From contig CAYOHP010000025.1 in assembly GCA_964403795.1 (NCBI GenBank), positions 1 through 64,000 of the forward strand: DNA of 64,000 bases, in the 5' to 3' direction. The notes under the pieces are model-generated. The model saw nothing but the letters and a program-made list of their open reading frames with translations. It was not told the DNA's origin and did not search any database. This DNA is from CAYOHP01 sp964403795 [NCBI: uncultured bacterium]. GTDB taxonomy: Bacteria; Muiribacteriota; UBA6191; CAZXTJ01. Positions 25,828-34,507 of the stretch are shown in pieces (within the stretch, counting starts at the first letter, position 1; every line of letters starts with the position of its first letter). The position numbers were made by a program, and so were the translations under genes.

Positions 25828-27139
25828 TCCGCACGTACTCCGGGGCCCGGACCCAATAGGCGGCCTCGGGTTCGCAGCGGCCCACACCCGGGAGCGCGCC
25901 GGCCTCGTCGTCGTCCTCGTCGGGAGAGCCGCTGCGAGGCTCCGGCCCGCGGGCCCCGGCCTCGGACGGGGGAGCGGACGGGGGAGCGGACGGGGGAGCG
26001 GACGGGGGAGCGGACGGGGGACAGTCGCAGCGGAGCTCCGGGCTGCGGATCCGCTGGCGGGCCCGGATGCAGAAGTCCACGACCTGGTGGCTCCCGGCCA
26101 TGAAGTCGTCGAAGCGGTAGACCGAGGCCCCCCCGGGGATGCCCGACTTCTTCCAGAGCGGAGTCGAGACGAAGGCCCGGTCCAGCGAGACCTCCCAGGG
26201 GATGTGGGTGGCCGATCCGGGGGGCAGATGGTCGTCGATCGGGACCAGGAGTCCCCGGTCGGCGAGCTCGTCGAGGGCGAGCAGGGAGTCGTGGTCCCTG
26301 GGGGCGTTGAAGTCCCCCAGGAGCACCAGGTCCCGTGACCCGGCTCCCTTCGCCCCCACCCGGGCTTCGATCCATCGGGCCAGCTCCGAGACCTCCTTCT
26401 CGCGGATCTTCGAATCCCTCTCCCGGAGCACCCCGGACTTCAGGTGGACGGTCACCACGTCGAAGCCGAACTTCCCCTCGACCACCTCCACGGACAGCAG
26501 CCGGGGGAGCCGGGTGAAGACCGTGGCGTCGAGTCCCTCGAGGTCGGGGACCGCCGTGACCCTGAGGACCTCCCGGTCGTAGACCACGCCGATCCCCTGG
26601 TCCGCCACCCTCTCGCCCGACCAGTGGAGCGGCGTCCCGTCGGCGAGCCGGTAGTCGTACCTCCCGGGAGTCCGGGCCAGCTCGCCCATCTCGCGAGAGA
26701 CCCGGGCCAGGGCCTCGGCGTCGATCACCTCCTGGAAGCAGACCAGGTGGGCGTGGGTACCGCGGACGACCCGGGCCACCCGTTGCAGGTCCTGGTCGGA
26801 CCGGGGCACGAATCCCGTGTCGGCGAACCCCGAGAACCATCCGACGTTGAAGGTCGCCACCCTGACCCTGCCGCGAGCCACGGGAGCCGGGTCGGCCGCG
26901 ACCGGACCCGGCGGGTCGGGTTCCGGTTCGCGATCCGGTACCGCGGCGGCCTCGGGTTCCCGGCCGACGCCGGCACCGCGGGCCTCCCCGACGACCATTC
27001 CGGCCGCCGACCCTGCCACCGCCTCGGCCAGGGCACGATCCGAAGAGGCGCCCAGGCAAGCCAGGAGGAGGACCAGCGACCACCGGAATCGGCCTCGCGG
27101 CCTACCGGTCAGGCACCTCGACGGATCGACGTTCGCCAC
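25712..27139 (-). CDS. Secreted endonuclease/exonuclease/phosphatase-fold protein
   Basis: 475 residues with a GTG start and an N-terminal signal-like segment (residues 20-40). The EEP motifs are complete: TFNVGW (Asn), CFQEV (Glu), HLKSG, GDFNAP (Asp, Asn) and SDHRPLF (Asp, His). Such secreted enzymes act on extracellular DNA, nucleotides or phosphoesters. An unusual insertion between the last two motifs contains a PPSA repeat and a Asp/Glu-rich stretch (residues about 370-420). The last 38 codons overlap the end of the convergent GldG-like gene and are Arg/Pro-rich. Confidence 0.82.
   Translation of the reverse strand: MANVDPSRCLTGRPRGRFRWSLVLLLACLGASSDRALAEAVAGSAAGMVVGEARGAGVGREPEAAAVPDREPEPDPPGPVAADPAPVARGRVRVATFNVGWFSGFADTGFVPRSDQDLQRVARVVRGTHAHLVCFQEVIDAEALARVSREMGELARTPGRYDYRLADGTPLHWSGERVADQGIGVVYDREVLRVTAVPDLEGLDATVFTRLPRLLSVEVVEGKFGFDVVTVHLKSGVLRERDSKIREKEVSELARWIEARVGAKGAGSRDLVLLGDFNAPRDHDSLLALDELADRGLLVPIDDHLPPGSATHIPWEVSLDRAFVSTPLWKKSGIPGGASVYRFDDFMAGSHQVVDFCIRARQRIRSPELRCDCPPSAPPSAPPSAPPSAPPSEAGARGPEPRSGSPDEDDDEAGALPGVGRCEPEAAYWVRAPEYVRISDHRPLFLDLDVPGNPARRKPGPPVRRSPPRRRSPGR
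25964..26023. repeat. 12-base tandem repeat in EEP gene
   Basis: Four exact copies of GGACGGGGGAGC plus a partial fifth. Read on the minus strand they encode repeated PPSA units in a linker between the catalytic core and the final SDH motif of the EEP protein. Copy number may vary between strains. Confidence 0.85.
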
Positions 27140-27237
27140 GGGTTCCCGCGAGTAAATCGCACGCGAGGACCGGATTCAAGCCCATTCCTGTCGCCGGACG
27201 ACGGCCGAGGCGCACCGGACCTGAGGTTCCCAGGCGT

Positions 27238-28032
27238 TCAGAACTGGAAGAACGGGGCGAGCCCCAGCTTCAACCGGGTGAGCGCCGGCTCGGGCTCCGA
27301 GACCGAGGGAGCCACCACCACGTCGTCCTGGACCGCCCCGAAGGCGATGAAGGCCCGGGGTGCCCGGGGACGGGCCTGGTGCCAGGCGGCCCGGTTGAAG
27401 GCGTCGACCGCCCCGTACACCGCCCGACGATCCGGGATGCCCCGAGCCACGAGGAGATAGGCGTGCTGCTGGCGGATCAGGCTGGGCTGGACCTGGGCCA
27501 TGACCGCCTCGGCGTACTGGCTGATCCCGGGGAGATCCGGTGGGCCCAGGCTCTCGAACAGTTTCATGGTCACCCGGAAGAACGCCGGCCCGCGGGTGCC
27601 GATCAGGGCCGCATCGAAGTACGGGTCCCGGGCCGGGTCGTCCCTCCAGTTCACCGCGGGATCGAGCTTGCGGATCGCCTCCACGGTGCGGAGGACCGCG
27701 GCCGCCGAGGCCGCCTTGAAGTGCTCCTCGGCGGCCTCCCGCGCCTCCCGCTCGGCATCGGATTCGGGCCGACGCGCCGCCTCCAGCTCGTCGAAGGAGA
27801 TGCCGCTCTTGCGGGCCTCGTCGTAGAGCTCGCGCCGGGGGGGCTTGGAGAGGACCGAGTAGGCCTCGTTGAGCATGCGGATCTGGTGGTCCGACAGCTT
27901 GCGGTCGAGGGTCTGCCGATCGTGGGTCCGGTCGGGATGGTGATCCATGGCCCGACGCCGGTAGGCGGCCTTGATCTCCTCGGGAGACGCGGTCGGCGGG
28001 ATGCCCAGGAGGTCGTAGAAGTCCTTCGCCAC
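27238..28032 (-). CDS. J-domain (DnaJ-like) protein
   Basis: 264 residues from GTG 28032; GTG 28065 is an in-frame alternative that adds 11 residues. The J domain occupies residues 1-70 with KDFYDLLGIPPTASPEEIKA and the HPD triad at 32-34, so it can stimulate a DnaK ATPase. There is no Gly/Phe region or zinc-finger domain, so this is a class III J protein. The C-terminal 180 residues match no co-chaperone domain I know. It lies 98 bases after the EEP gene start on the same strand side and is divergent from the dus gene, with a shared promoter region at 28090-28110. Confidence 0.82.
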   Translation of the reverse strand: MAKDFYDLLGIPPTASPEEIKAAYRRRAMDHHPDRTHDRQTLDRKLSDHQIRMLNEAYSVLSKPPRRELYDEARKSGISFDELEAARRPESDAEREAREAAEEHFKAASAAAVLRTVEAIRKLDPAVNWRDDPARDPYFDAALIGTRGPAFFRVTMKLFESLGPPDLPGISQYAEAVMAQVQPSLIRQQHAYLLVARGIPDRRAVYGAVDAFNRAAWHQARPRAPRAFIAFGAVQDDVVVAPSVSEPEPALTRLKLGLAPFFQF

Positions 28033-28102
28033 GAAGACCCCAGTCGCGAGGACCCGACCCGGCACCTGCCCCGGTCCCCCCGGGTGGACCCCCGGAAAAG
28101 GC

Positions 28103-28108
28103 TAGCAT
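28103..28108 (+). promoter_or_regulatory. -10-like element before dus (near-palindromic, may serve both strands)
   Basis: TAGCAT within GGCTAGCATGC, 32 bases before ATG 28141. The minus strand of the same spot reads GCTAGCC, so one short site may direct the J-domain gene as well. Confidence 0.35.
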
Positions 28109-28140
28109 GCGTCCGCACGCCCCGAGAATCCGCACCAATC

Positions 28141-29151
28141 ATGGCCAGCCTGCTCCCGATCCGTCTCGACAGTCCCATGCTCCTCGCTCCCATGGCCGGG
28201 ATCACGGACGTCGCCTTCCGCACCCTGATGCGCCGGCGCGGCTCGGCGGTCTCGATCACGGAACTGGTGAGCGCCGACGGCCTGGTCCGCCGGGGACGGA
28301 AGACCCTGGAGATGGTCGCCTTCCGGGAGGACGAGCGGCCGTTCGCGGTCCAGCTCTTCGGGTCCGACCCCGCGATCCTGGAGGCCGCCATCCACATCTG
28401 CCAGGCCGAGCTCAAGGTCGACTTCGTGGACCTGAACATGGGATGCCCGGTGCCCAAGGTGGCGGGCAAGGGCGCGGGCGCGGCCATGACGCGCGACCCT
28501 TGTCGACTGCAGGCGACCCTGGAACGCCTGGTTCGCGGCATGCAGGTGCCGCTCACCATCAAGGTCAGGACCGGCTGGGACGACGCCAGCATCAACGTGC
28601 TCGAGGTGGCTCAGGCGGCCGAGGCGGCCGGGGTGGCCTGGATCGCGATCCACGGCAGGACCCGGGCCCAGGGCTACTCCGGTCGGGCCGACTGGGACCT
28701 GATCGAGCGGGTGGCGGGCGCGGTGAGGATCCCGGTGATCGGGAACGGCGACCTGGTCGATCCCGACGAGATCCGGCGCCGGCTCGCCATGACCCGGTGC
28801 CGGGCCGTCATGGTCGGTCGCGGGCTCTTGCGCGACCCGTGGCTCTTCCTCCAGGCCCTGGGCCGCATGACGCGGGCCCCCACGGCCGGCGACTTCGTGG
28901 ACCTGCTGGCCGAGCACCGTGCCCTGCTCGACGCCCACTCCTCGCCCCGCCACACCCTGCTCCAGCTCAAGAAATTCGGGATGTGGTACTCGTTCGGCTT
29001 CCCGGGCGCCCGGGCCTTCCGCTCGGCGCTCTTCCAGGAAGAGGACCCCGACCGGGTGCAGGAAGCGGCCATGCGCTACTTCCGGTCCCTGGGACCGCTG
29101 GCCACCGCCGAGAAGGACCGGACCGCCTTCCTCAAGGGGGGGCACGGCTGA
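28141..29151 (+). CDS. tRNA-dihydrouridine synthase
   Basis: 336 residues, FMN-dependent TIM barrel that reduces uridines in tRNA. Hallmarks: LLAPMAGITDVAFRTLMRRR near the start, AVQLFGSDP, and the catalytic cysteine C102 in DLNMGCPVPKVAGKGAGAAM. HGRTRAQGYSGRADW and VIGNGDLVDPDEI form the FMN phosphate site. The overall pattern is closest to the DusB branch. The upstream open frame is a shadow; ATG 28141 begins exactly at the family N-terminus. Its last 20 bases overlap the end of the rhomboid gene on the other strand. Confidence 0.94.
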   Translation: MASLLPIRLDSPMLLAPMAGITDVAFRTLMRRRGSAVSITELVSADGLVRRGRKTLEMVAFREDERPFAVQLFGSDPAILEAAIHICQAELKVDFVDLNMGCPVPKVAGKGAGAAMTRDPCRLQATLERLVRGMQVPLTIKVRTGWDDASINVLEVAQAAEAAGVAWIAIHGRTRAQGYSGRADWDLIERVAGAVRIPVIGNGDLVDPDEIRRRLAMTRCRAVMVGRGLLRDPWLFLQALGRMTRAPTAGDFVDLLAEHRALLDAHSSPRHTLLQLKKFGMWYSFGFPGARAFRSALFQEEDPDRVQEAAMRYFRSLGPLATAEKDRTAFLKGGHG

Positions 29152-30220
29152 CCGCCATGCGACGGCGCAGGTCCCGGGACCAGTCCAGGAGTTCCTCGCC
29201 GGCTCCGGCCAGACGTCGGTCCTCGGTATCGAGGAAGGCCAGGAGCGCGCGCCAATCCGCCTCCCGAGAGCGCTCCATGGGAGGGAGGGCCCCGGGGTCG
29301 TCGAAGCCCGGCGGCGGGTCCCCGGGATGCAGCCGCGACACCCGGGAAGCGATCCCGGCATCGCCGCTTCCCCTCGCCTCCGGAGCCGGGGCGAGATCCC
29401 CGGGTGGCCCCAGGGACGCCACCAGGCCCACGGCCAGGTCGGTCCCGGGACGCCCGGTACGGCTCGCCTCCAGATAGGCGTCGACCGCGCCGCGTCGGGA
29501 GGCGGCCCACGCCACCTGGGCCCGGAGCGCCCGACCGGCGGTCGCGAGCGCGCCCAACTCGGCCCCATGGGCGCGCACCCGCGCCGCGCAAGCCTCGGCC
29601 CGCGACGCCACCCAGGCCAGGCCCGCGCCCCACCAGAGGGCCATCATGGCGGCCACAGCCCGATTCGGTCGGAAGCGCTCGCGACCCGCGCCCGTACCCA
29701 ACCCCAAGCCCAGCAGGGCACCCAGGAGGTGGGCTCCGCCGTCGACCTGCGGGTCGCCCACACCGCCGAGCAGTCCCAGGGCCAGCCACCCGCCTCCCAG
29801 CGACCGCTCGTACCGTCCTGGGCCGGCGGAGACGAGGACCCCGGCCAGGGCGAAGATGCCGCCGCTGGTCCCCAGGCTCTCGGCCCCGGTGGCCGCCGCC
29901 AGCACGACCCCGGCGAGGCATCCCGCGGTGAGGGCGGCCCACCCTCCGAGGGCGCCGAGCACCCGCACCACCCCGGGGCCGAGCAGCGCCAGGCCTGCCA
30001 GGTTCGAGAACAGGTGCACCCGATCGCCATGGACCCAGGGAGCCGCGGCCAGGCGCGGCAAGGCCGCGGGAGCCCATCCCGAAGTCGCCGCCAGGAGCTG
30101 CCGGAACGCGGTGTCGGCGCCGTCGGGGCGCGGCACGCCCAGGTCGACGGCGGCGAGGGCCAGGTGGACGGCGACGAGGAGCAAGGCGGCACCGAGCGGC
30201 GGCGCCAGATCGGGGCGCAT
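29132..30220 (-). CDS. Rhomboid-family intramembrane serine protease
   Basis: 362 residues. The first 200 form a six-helix rhomboid core with HLFSN (H69, N73), the catalytic serine S119 in GTSGGIFALAG, and the catalytic H164 in GGAHLLGALLG. The enzyme would cleave membrane proteins within or near their transmembrane segments. An extra C-terminal region of about 160 residues is soluble and charged; its function is unknown. ATG 30220 overlaps the stop of the upstream gene by one base (TGATG), so the two are probably co-translated. Longer upstream frames are Arg/Pro-rich shadows. Confidence 0.88.
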   Translation of the reverse strand: MRPDLAPPLGAALLLVAVHLALAAVDLGVPRPDGADTAFRQLLAATSGWAPAALPRLAAAPWVHGDRVHLFSNLAGLALLGPGVVRVLGALGGWAALTAGCLAGVVLAAATGAESLGTSGGIFALAGVLVSAGPGRYERSLGGGWLALGLLGGVGDPQVDGGAHLLGALLGLGLGTGAGRERFRPNRAVAAMMALWWGAGLAWVASRAEACAARVRAHGAELGALATAGRALRAQVAWAASRRGAVDAYLEASRTGRPGTDLAVGLVASLGPPGDLAPAPEARGSGDAGIASRVSRLHPGDPPPGFDDPGALPPMERSREADWRALLAFLDTEDRRLAGAGEELLDWSRDLRRRMAVSRAPP

Positions 30221-30804
30221 CAGGGCCGGTCGCGTCCGGGTTCCGGGGGTGGACCGGAGATCCGGACACCCAGGACCCGCGTGAGCTCGTCGCTCCAGGC
30301 CTTCCACCCCTCGGAGACTTCGTTGCCCAGGCGCCAGAGGCCCTGGACATAGGCAAGCTCGGCTTCGAGATCGCCGTCCTCCGGGAAGGGCAACGCGCCC
30401 AGGCCCGCCAGGGCACCCTGGATGCGGCGGGCCCCCGGGGTGGACGCCGGGGCGCGTCCGGCCACCCGCAAGAGGTGCTCGCGTCCCGACGCCAGGCCCT
30501 GCCAACGCTCCCGGGCGGTGCGATCGCCCCCCACCCGTTCCCGCAGGAACGACTCGGCGGACCGGAGGTGGACCTCGAAGGCGCGGGCCCAGGGGAGGAC
30601 GACCGCTTCGTGGAACAGCACCGCGGTCTCGGCGGCCCGGCGCCGGGCCAAGGCATGGCTCCAGAGTTGCCCGAGGGAGAGGACCAGGACCACCAGGATG
30701 GCATCGGGAAGCGGCAGTCCGCCCAGGCTGGCGCTGGGGCGGCGGAGCGGCCCGCGGGCCCAGCCGCGACGCAGGTCGGAGAACCCCGGGCCCTCAGAGC
30801 TCAC
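30220..30804 (-). CDS. Single-pass membrane protein, unknown
   Basis: 194 residues with one transmembrane segment (about residues 30-50, LPDAILVVLVLSLGQLW) and a helical C-terminal domain. It starts with GTG, 11 bases inside the CinA-like gene, and ends one base into the rhomboid start. The tight packing with the rhomboid gene suggests a partner or substrate, but no cleavage motif can be pointed out. I do not recognise a family. Confidence 0.65.
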   Translation of the reverse strand: MSSEGPGFSDLRRGWARGPLRRPSASLGGLPLPDAILVVLVLSLGQLWSHALARRRAAETAVLFHEAVVLPWARAFEVHLRSAESFLRERVGGDRTARERWQGLASGREHLLRVAGRAPASTPGARRIQGALAGLGALPFPEDGDLEAELAYVQGLWRLGNEVSEGWKAWSDELTRVLGVRISGPPPEPGRDRP

Positions 30805-31537
30805 GCAGCAGCACCCCCTCGGGGAGGCCGGAGCGGATCCGTCCCGTCACCCGGAGCACCGCGGCCTCATCCTTGCCCTCGACGGTGACCTCGACCTTGT
30901 GGTCGAAGAGCCCGTGGACGGGATAGGAACCGATCGAGATCCCGGCCTCGCTGGCTTCGGCCTCGGCCAGCAGGCCCGCGATCTCGGGCTCGTCGACGTC
31001 CAACTGGAGGCGCCGCAGGAAGAAGGGGGCCTGGCGGAAGCGCTCCTCGATCCCGAGGAACTTGGAGCGCACCAGGCCCGGACTGCCGGGGAAGATCCAG
31101 AGGTTCTCGATCCGCACCACCGGCAGGCGCAGGCCCTTGCCCCATTCGAGCTCCGCGCCTTCGGGCAGGGCCGCCATCTTCAGATGGTGTTCGTTGACGG
31201 AGGCGCCGAAGTGCTCCCGGATCAGGCGCTCCAGCTCGGGATCGATCCGGATCGGCCGTCCGAAGGCCTCGGCCACCGCACCCATGGTCACGTCGTCGTG
31301 GGTGGGACCGACGCCCCCGGTCGAGAACACCCAGGTGGCCGAGCGGACGGCCTCGCGATACGTGGCGACCAGGACCTCGCGCTCGTCGGGGACCACCGTG
31401 ACCTTGACGGCGCGGACCCCGAGCCGACGCAGCCGGTCGAGCAGGAAGGGGGTGTTCTCGTCCCGCACCTTGGCGGACAACACCTCGTTGCCGACGACCA
31501 CCAGCGCGGCGGTCGGGATGCTACCTTCGGGAGCCAC
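30794..31537 (-). CDS. CinA/MoaB-like molybdopterin-binding-domain protein
   Basis: 247 residues with a GTG start. The N-terminus AALVVVGNEVLSAKVRDENT and the motif STGGVGPTHDDVTMGAVAEA are hallmarks of the molybdopterin-binding fold in CinA and MoaB/MogA relatives. The nicotinamide-nucleotide amidase domain of full CinA is absent, so it is a CinA N-terminal-type (FAD synthase-like or nucleotide pyrophosphatase) protein rather than a complete CinA. It heads the three-gene set with the membrane protein and the rhomboid. A TACGCT element is 6 bases from the start, with no ribosome site. Confidence 0.85.
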   Translation of the reverse strand: MAPEGSIPTAALVVVGNEVLSAKVRDENTPFLLDRLRRLGVRAVKVTVVPDEREVLVATYREAVRSATWVFSTGGVGPTHDDVTMGAVAEAFGRPIRIDPELERLIREHFGASVNEHHLKMAALPEGAELEWGKGLRLPVVRIENLWIFPGSPGLVRSKFLGIEERFRQAPFFLRRLQLDVDEPEIAGLLAEAEASEAGISIGSYPVHGLFDHKVEVTVEGKDEAAVLRVTGRIRSGLPEGVLLREL

Positions 31538-31543
31538 GGCCGG

Positions 31544-31549
31544 AGCGTA
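31544..31549 (-). promoter_or_regulatory. -10-like element next to start of CinA-like gene
   Basis: Minus-strand TACGCT with 6 bases to GTG 31537. It overlaps, on the plus strand, a TACCTC at 31548-31553 that is 13 bases from kinase 4, so the 29-base gap holds two face-to-face elements. Confidence 0.45.
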
Positions 31550-31566
31550 CCTCCGGGAAGGGTCGG

Positions 31567-33102
31567 ATGCCGACTTCCGAGATCGCCCGTTACCAGGTCC
31601 TGAAGACCCTGGGCCGGGGCGGCATGGGGGTCGTGTACCTGGCCAGGGACGAGCGCCTGGGCCGGGTGGTGGCCCTGAAGGTCCTCGATCTCTCGCACCA
31701 GGACGACGAGACCCTGGCCCGGTTCGCCCAGGAAGCCCAGGTCATGGCCGAGGTGCGCCACGAGGCGCTGGTACCCCTGCTCGACGCCCGCATCGAGCAC
31801 ACGCCGCCGTACCTGGCGCTGGCCTACATGGAAGGCGGGAGCCTCACCGCCCGGCTCGATCCGGCCAAGCGTCCCGACGGGCGGACGATCGCGGAGGCCG
31901 GGGAACGGCTGGCCGGGGCCCTCCACGCCCTGCACCAGGCGGGAGCCCTGCACCGCGACGTGAAGTGCGCCAACGTGCTGCTCGACGCCCGGGGTGCGGT
32001 GCACCTCTCGGACCTGGGTCTGGCCCGCTCGACGAGCTCCAACCGGATGACCCGCACCGGGACGCTGGTCGGGACCCCCGGATACCTGGCCCCCGAGCTG
32101 ATGGCGGGCGGCGACTACTCGCCCCGCTCCGACCTGTTCGCCCTGGGCGTCACCCTGCTCGAGATGGCGGTGGGGAGGCGGTTCGCGTTCCAGCCGCTCC
32201 CGGGGCCACCCACCCAGGAGCTCGAGGCGGTGGAGCCGGCGAACCTGCGGGCCCTGATCGCCCGCTGCCTCGCCACCCGTCCCGAGCGCCGTCCGGGTTC
32301 CTGCCGGGAGGCGGCGGAGGAATTCGCATCGGTGGTCCCGAGGGGTACCCGCACCGGGATGCGATCCCTGGAAGCGAAGGCCCCGACCGGCGACGAGGAG
32401 ACCGCCGAGTACTCCCTCCTCGAGAAGAGCGGTTCCGGGCTGCTCGAGACCTCGGGTCCGCTCTCCGGACCCGGCAGGGCTCCGTCCCCGGTGTCCGGGC
32501 CGCTGGTGCGCTCGGCCGGATTCCGGATCCCCTCGTCGCTGGTCCCGACCCCGGCCCGTCGGGCGCGCCAGGGGAGGGAATGGGGACTGGCGCTGGTCGA
32601 GGCCCTGCTGCTCATGGCGGCGGCTCTGGGTGTGCGCGGGATCCTGGCGCTGCGATCGGGATCCGGCGCGATCGAGGCCGCGCCCGCACGCCACGGGGCC
32701 TCCGGGACCCATGCGGGCAGGCAGGGGCCGGACGACCCGACTTTCCGCTTCATGGAGGGCCCGGTTCCCGGTCGGCCCGGGTGGAGCCGCCTGGCCACCT
32801 CGTCCGGTGCCGGGTCACCCGACCTCGAGGTGCTGCGGACTCCTCACCAGGCGATCGTCCTGGAAGCCGTCGCCGGCGAGGGGAAGGCTCCCCGCTGGAC
32901 CCTGACGCTCCCGACTCCCGAAGGCGGGTCGATCTCGCTGGTCCGATCCGGGAAGGACGAGGAGGCGGACGGCCTCCGGTTCCGGATCGAGGGCGGCCCT
33001 CAGCGGCGGACCTGCGAGGCCCGCCTGGTGTGGGCAGCCCCGGGATCGTGGGCGGAGCGCCCTCCCGAGGTGACCGGCTGCCTCGAGCCGGAGCGACCGT
33101 GA
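31567..33102 (+). CDS. Transmembrane Ser/Thr protein kinase (kinase 4)
   Basis: 511 residues, ATG with GGGAAGGG 5 bases upstream. The kinase domain (about residues 9-260) is the most canonical of the four: LGRGGMGVV, VALKVL, HRDVKCAN, DLG in place of DFG, and APE. A Ser/Gly/Pro-rich linker leads to a transmembrane segment (about 338-362) and a shorter outside domain of about 150 residues, probably beta-rich. It faces the CinA-like gene across a 29-base gap and is followed by the convergent end of the 33125 gene. Confidence 0.9.
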   Translation: MPTSEIARYQVLKTLGRGGMGVVYLARDERLGRVVALKVLDLSHQDDETLARFAQEAQVMAEVRHEALVPLLDARIEHTPPYLALAYMEGGSLTARLDPAKRPDGRTIAEAGERLAGALHALHQAGALHRDVKCANVLLDARGAVHLSDLGLARSTSSNRMTRTGTLVGTPGYLAPELMAGGDYSPRSDLFALGVTLLEMAVGRRFAFQPLPGPPTQELEAVEPANLRALIARCLATRPERRPGSCREAAEEFASVVPRGTRTGMRSLEAKAPTGDEETAEYSLLEKSGSGLLETSGPLSGPGRAPSPVSGPLVRSAGFRIPSSLVPTPARRARQGREWGLALVEALLLMAAALGVRGILALRSGSGAIEAAPARHGASGTHAGRQGPDDPTFRFMEGPVPGRPGWSRLATSSGAGSPDLEVLRTPHQAIVLEAVAGEGKAPRWTLTLPTPEGGSISLVRSGKDEEADGLRFRIEGGPQRRTCEARLVWAAPGSWAERPPEVTGCLEPERP

Positions 33103-33124
33103 CCGGGGTCCGACGCCCGATGCG

Positions 33125-34480
33125 TCACCGCTCGACCCGGTCGACCCAGGCCTCCACCGCCGAGACCGGCTCGGGCGGGTAGGCGGGATCCTCGCTTCCG
33201 GCGTGGAGCACCACCCAGGTCCCGGGTGGAGGGGCCACCGCCTCGGGGACCCACCACACCAGCCACTCGCCTTGTTCCTGGGCCGCCACCGGGGCGGGCG
33301 CGAAGTCGACCCGGAAGCCCCGCCCGCCCACCTCCAGCTCGGCGAGCTGGTACCAGATGCGCGGTCGGTGATCGGCCAGGCGGATGCCCATGCGGAGCCA
33401 GTCCCCGCCTCCCGGGAGCGAGAGCGGCCAGCGCAGGTAGGTCGGCGGCCCCTTGCCCCCGGGCAGGAGGAACTCGCCCTCCTGGACCATGATGTCGATC
33501 AGCCCGAACTGGAAGGGCGGCTCGGCGCTCACCGGGCAGGCGATGGCGTCGGCCCGGCGTTCGAAGCCGCGGCGACGCTCGGAGCGCGGCCCTTCGGCAG
33601 GATCCCGGCCGGGGTCGAGCCCGGCGACCCGCCGCAGGGTCCTCCAGAAGTGGAACCGGTTCCAGACGCGACGGTAGACCCGCGGCTCCTCGATCCGGGC
33701 GAGCAGGTCGACTTCCCAGGCCAGGTAGCGGTCCAGCGGTCCCTCGGGGACCAGGAGGCGCGCCAGCCCGGCCTCCGGCATCACCCCACCCGGGAGCTCG
33801 CGGGCGGGATGGTTCACCGCCACGACGTCGTCGGCCCAGGTGCGTTCGAGGCGCGCCTGGTCGAGGTCGAGGATCTGGCGTAGGCCGTCTTCCTCCCGCA
33901 CCAGGCGCCAGGACCCCCTCCCCCGGGGAGGCGCCGGCAGCACCGCCCGCCCGGTCGCCAGGAACCAGCGGTGTTCGGGCGCTCCCTCCCAGAAGACGGT
34001 CGAGGGACGGGCCACCTCGAACTCGAGATTGCGACCCGCAGCCGGTCCCACCACCCTGGCGAAGGCACCCTCGGCCACCACCCGAGGCAGTGCGACGACC
34101 CGGCCCCCGATCTCCACCCGCACTCCCGCACCGGGTTGCTCGGGCAAGCCGTCGAGCAGCCAGCGGGAGCGAGCCCCTCCGGCCCTGTCGACCTCCTGCT
34201 CCACGCCGTCCCGGAGGACCACGGGACGGGTCCCTTCCGGGACGCCCGAGACCTCGATGGCGAGCTGGTTCCCCCGGACCTCGAGCCGCATCCTGGGAGG
34301 TCCAGAACCGGTCGCGAGGAAGGCGGCCAGGACCGCCACGGCCGCGGTCCGGAACAGCCAGGGATGCCAGGTCGCTCCCCGGTCGGGGCCGGGCACGCCG
34401 GTGACCGCGCCCCCTGCGCTCTCCCGGCGCGGCGACGCATCCTCGGACGAGCCAGGGGAATCCATGTCGTCGGGGGGCAT
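33125..34480 (-). CDS. Membrane-anchored protein resembling kinase ectodomains
   Basis: About 451 residues from ATG 34480 (ATG 34465 is an alternative). A short cytoplasmic tail precedes a transmembrane segment (about 41-58). The outside region has features like those of kinases 1 and 3: an early MRLEVRGNQLAIEVSGVPEG strand pair, and a late jelly-roll-like region (LRWPLSLPGGGDWLRMGIRL) similar in layout to kinase 3 (FRWPSEVPSGATRLALLVEV). No kinase domain is present. It may be a kinase-less relative that binds the same signal. It diverges from the 34508 gene over 27 bases containing a GGGTACCC palindrome. Confidence 0.6.
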   Translation of the reverse strand: MPPDDMDSPGSSEDASPRRESAGGAVTGVPGPDRGATWHPWLFRTAAVAVLAAFLATGSGPPRMRLEVRGNQLAIEVSGVPEGTRPVVLRDGVEQEVDRAGGARSRWLLDGLPEQPGAGVRVEIGGRVVALPRVVAEGAFARVVGPAAGRNLEFEVARPSTVFWEGAPEHRWFLATGRAVLPAPPRGRGSWRLVREEDGLRQILDLDQARLERTWADDVVAVNHPARELPGGVMPEAGLARLLVPEGPLDRYLAWEVDLLARIEEPRVYRRVWNRFHFWRTLRRVAGLDPGRDPAEGPRSERRRGFERRADAIACPVSAEPPFQFGLIDIMVQEGEFLLPGGKGPPTYLRWPLSLPGGGDWLRMGIRLADHRPRIWYQLAELEVGGRGFRVDFAPAPVAAQEQGEWLVWWVPEAVAPPPGTWVVLHAGSEDPAYPPEPVSAVEAWVDRVER

Positions 34481-34490
34481 CCGGGAGCCG

Positions 34491-34500
34491 AGGGTACCCT
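34491..34500. promoter_or_regulatory. Palindromic -10 element serving both divergent genes
   Basis: AGGGTACCCT reads TACCCT on both strands. It is 7 bases from ATG 34508 on the plus strand and 10 bases from ATG 34480 on the minus strand. No ribosome site is visible for either gene. Confidence 0.5.
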
Positions 34501-34507
34501 GGAGCCG

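Noticed and set aside
25964-26023. Tandem repeat considered as a CRISPR or attachment site
   Set aside because: Units are 12 bases without spacers and encode an in-frame PPSA repeat.
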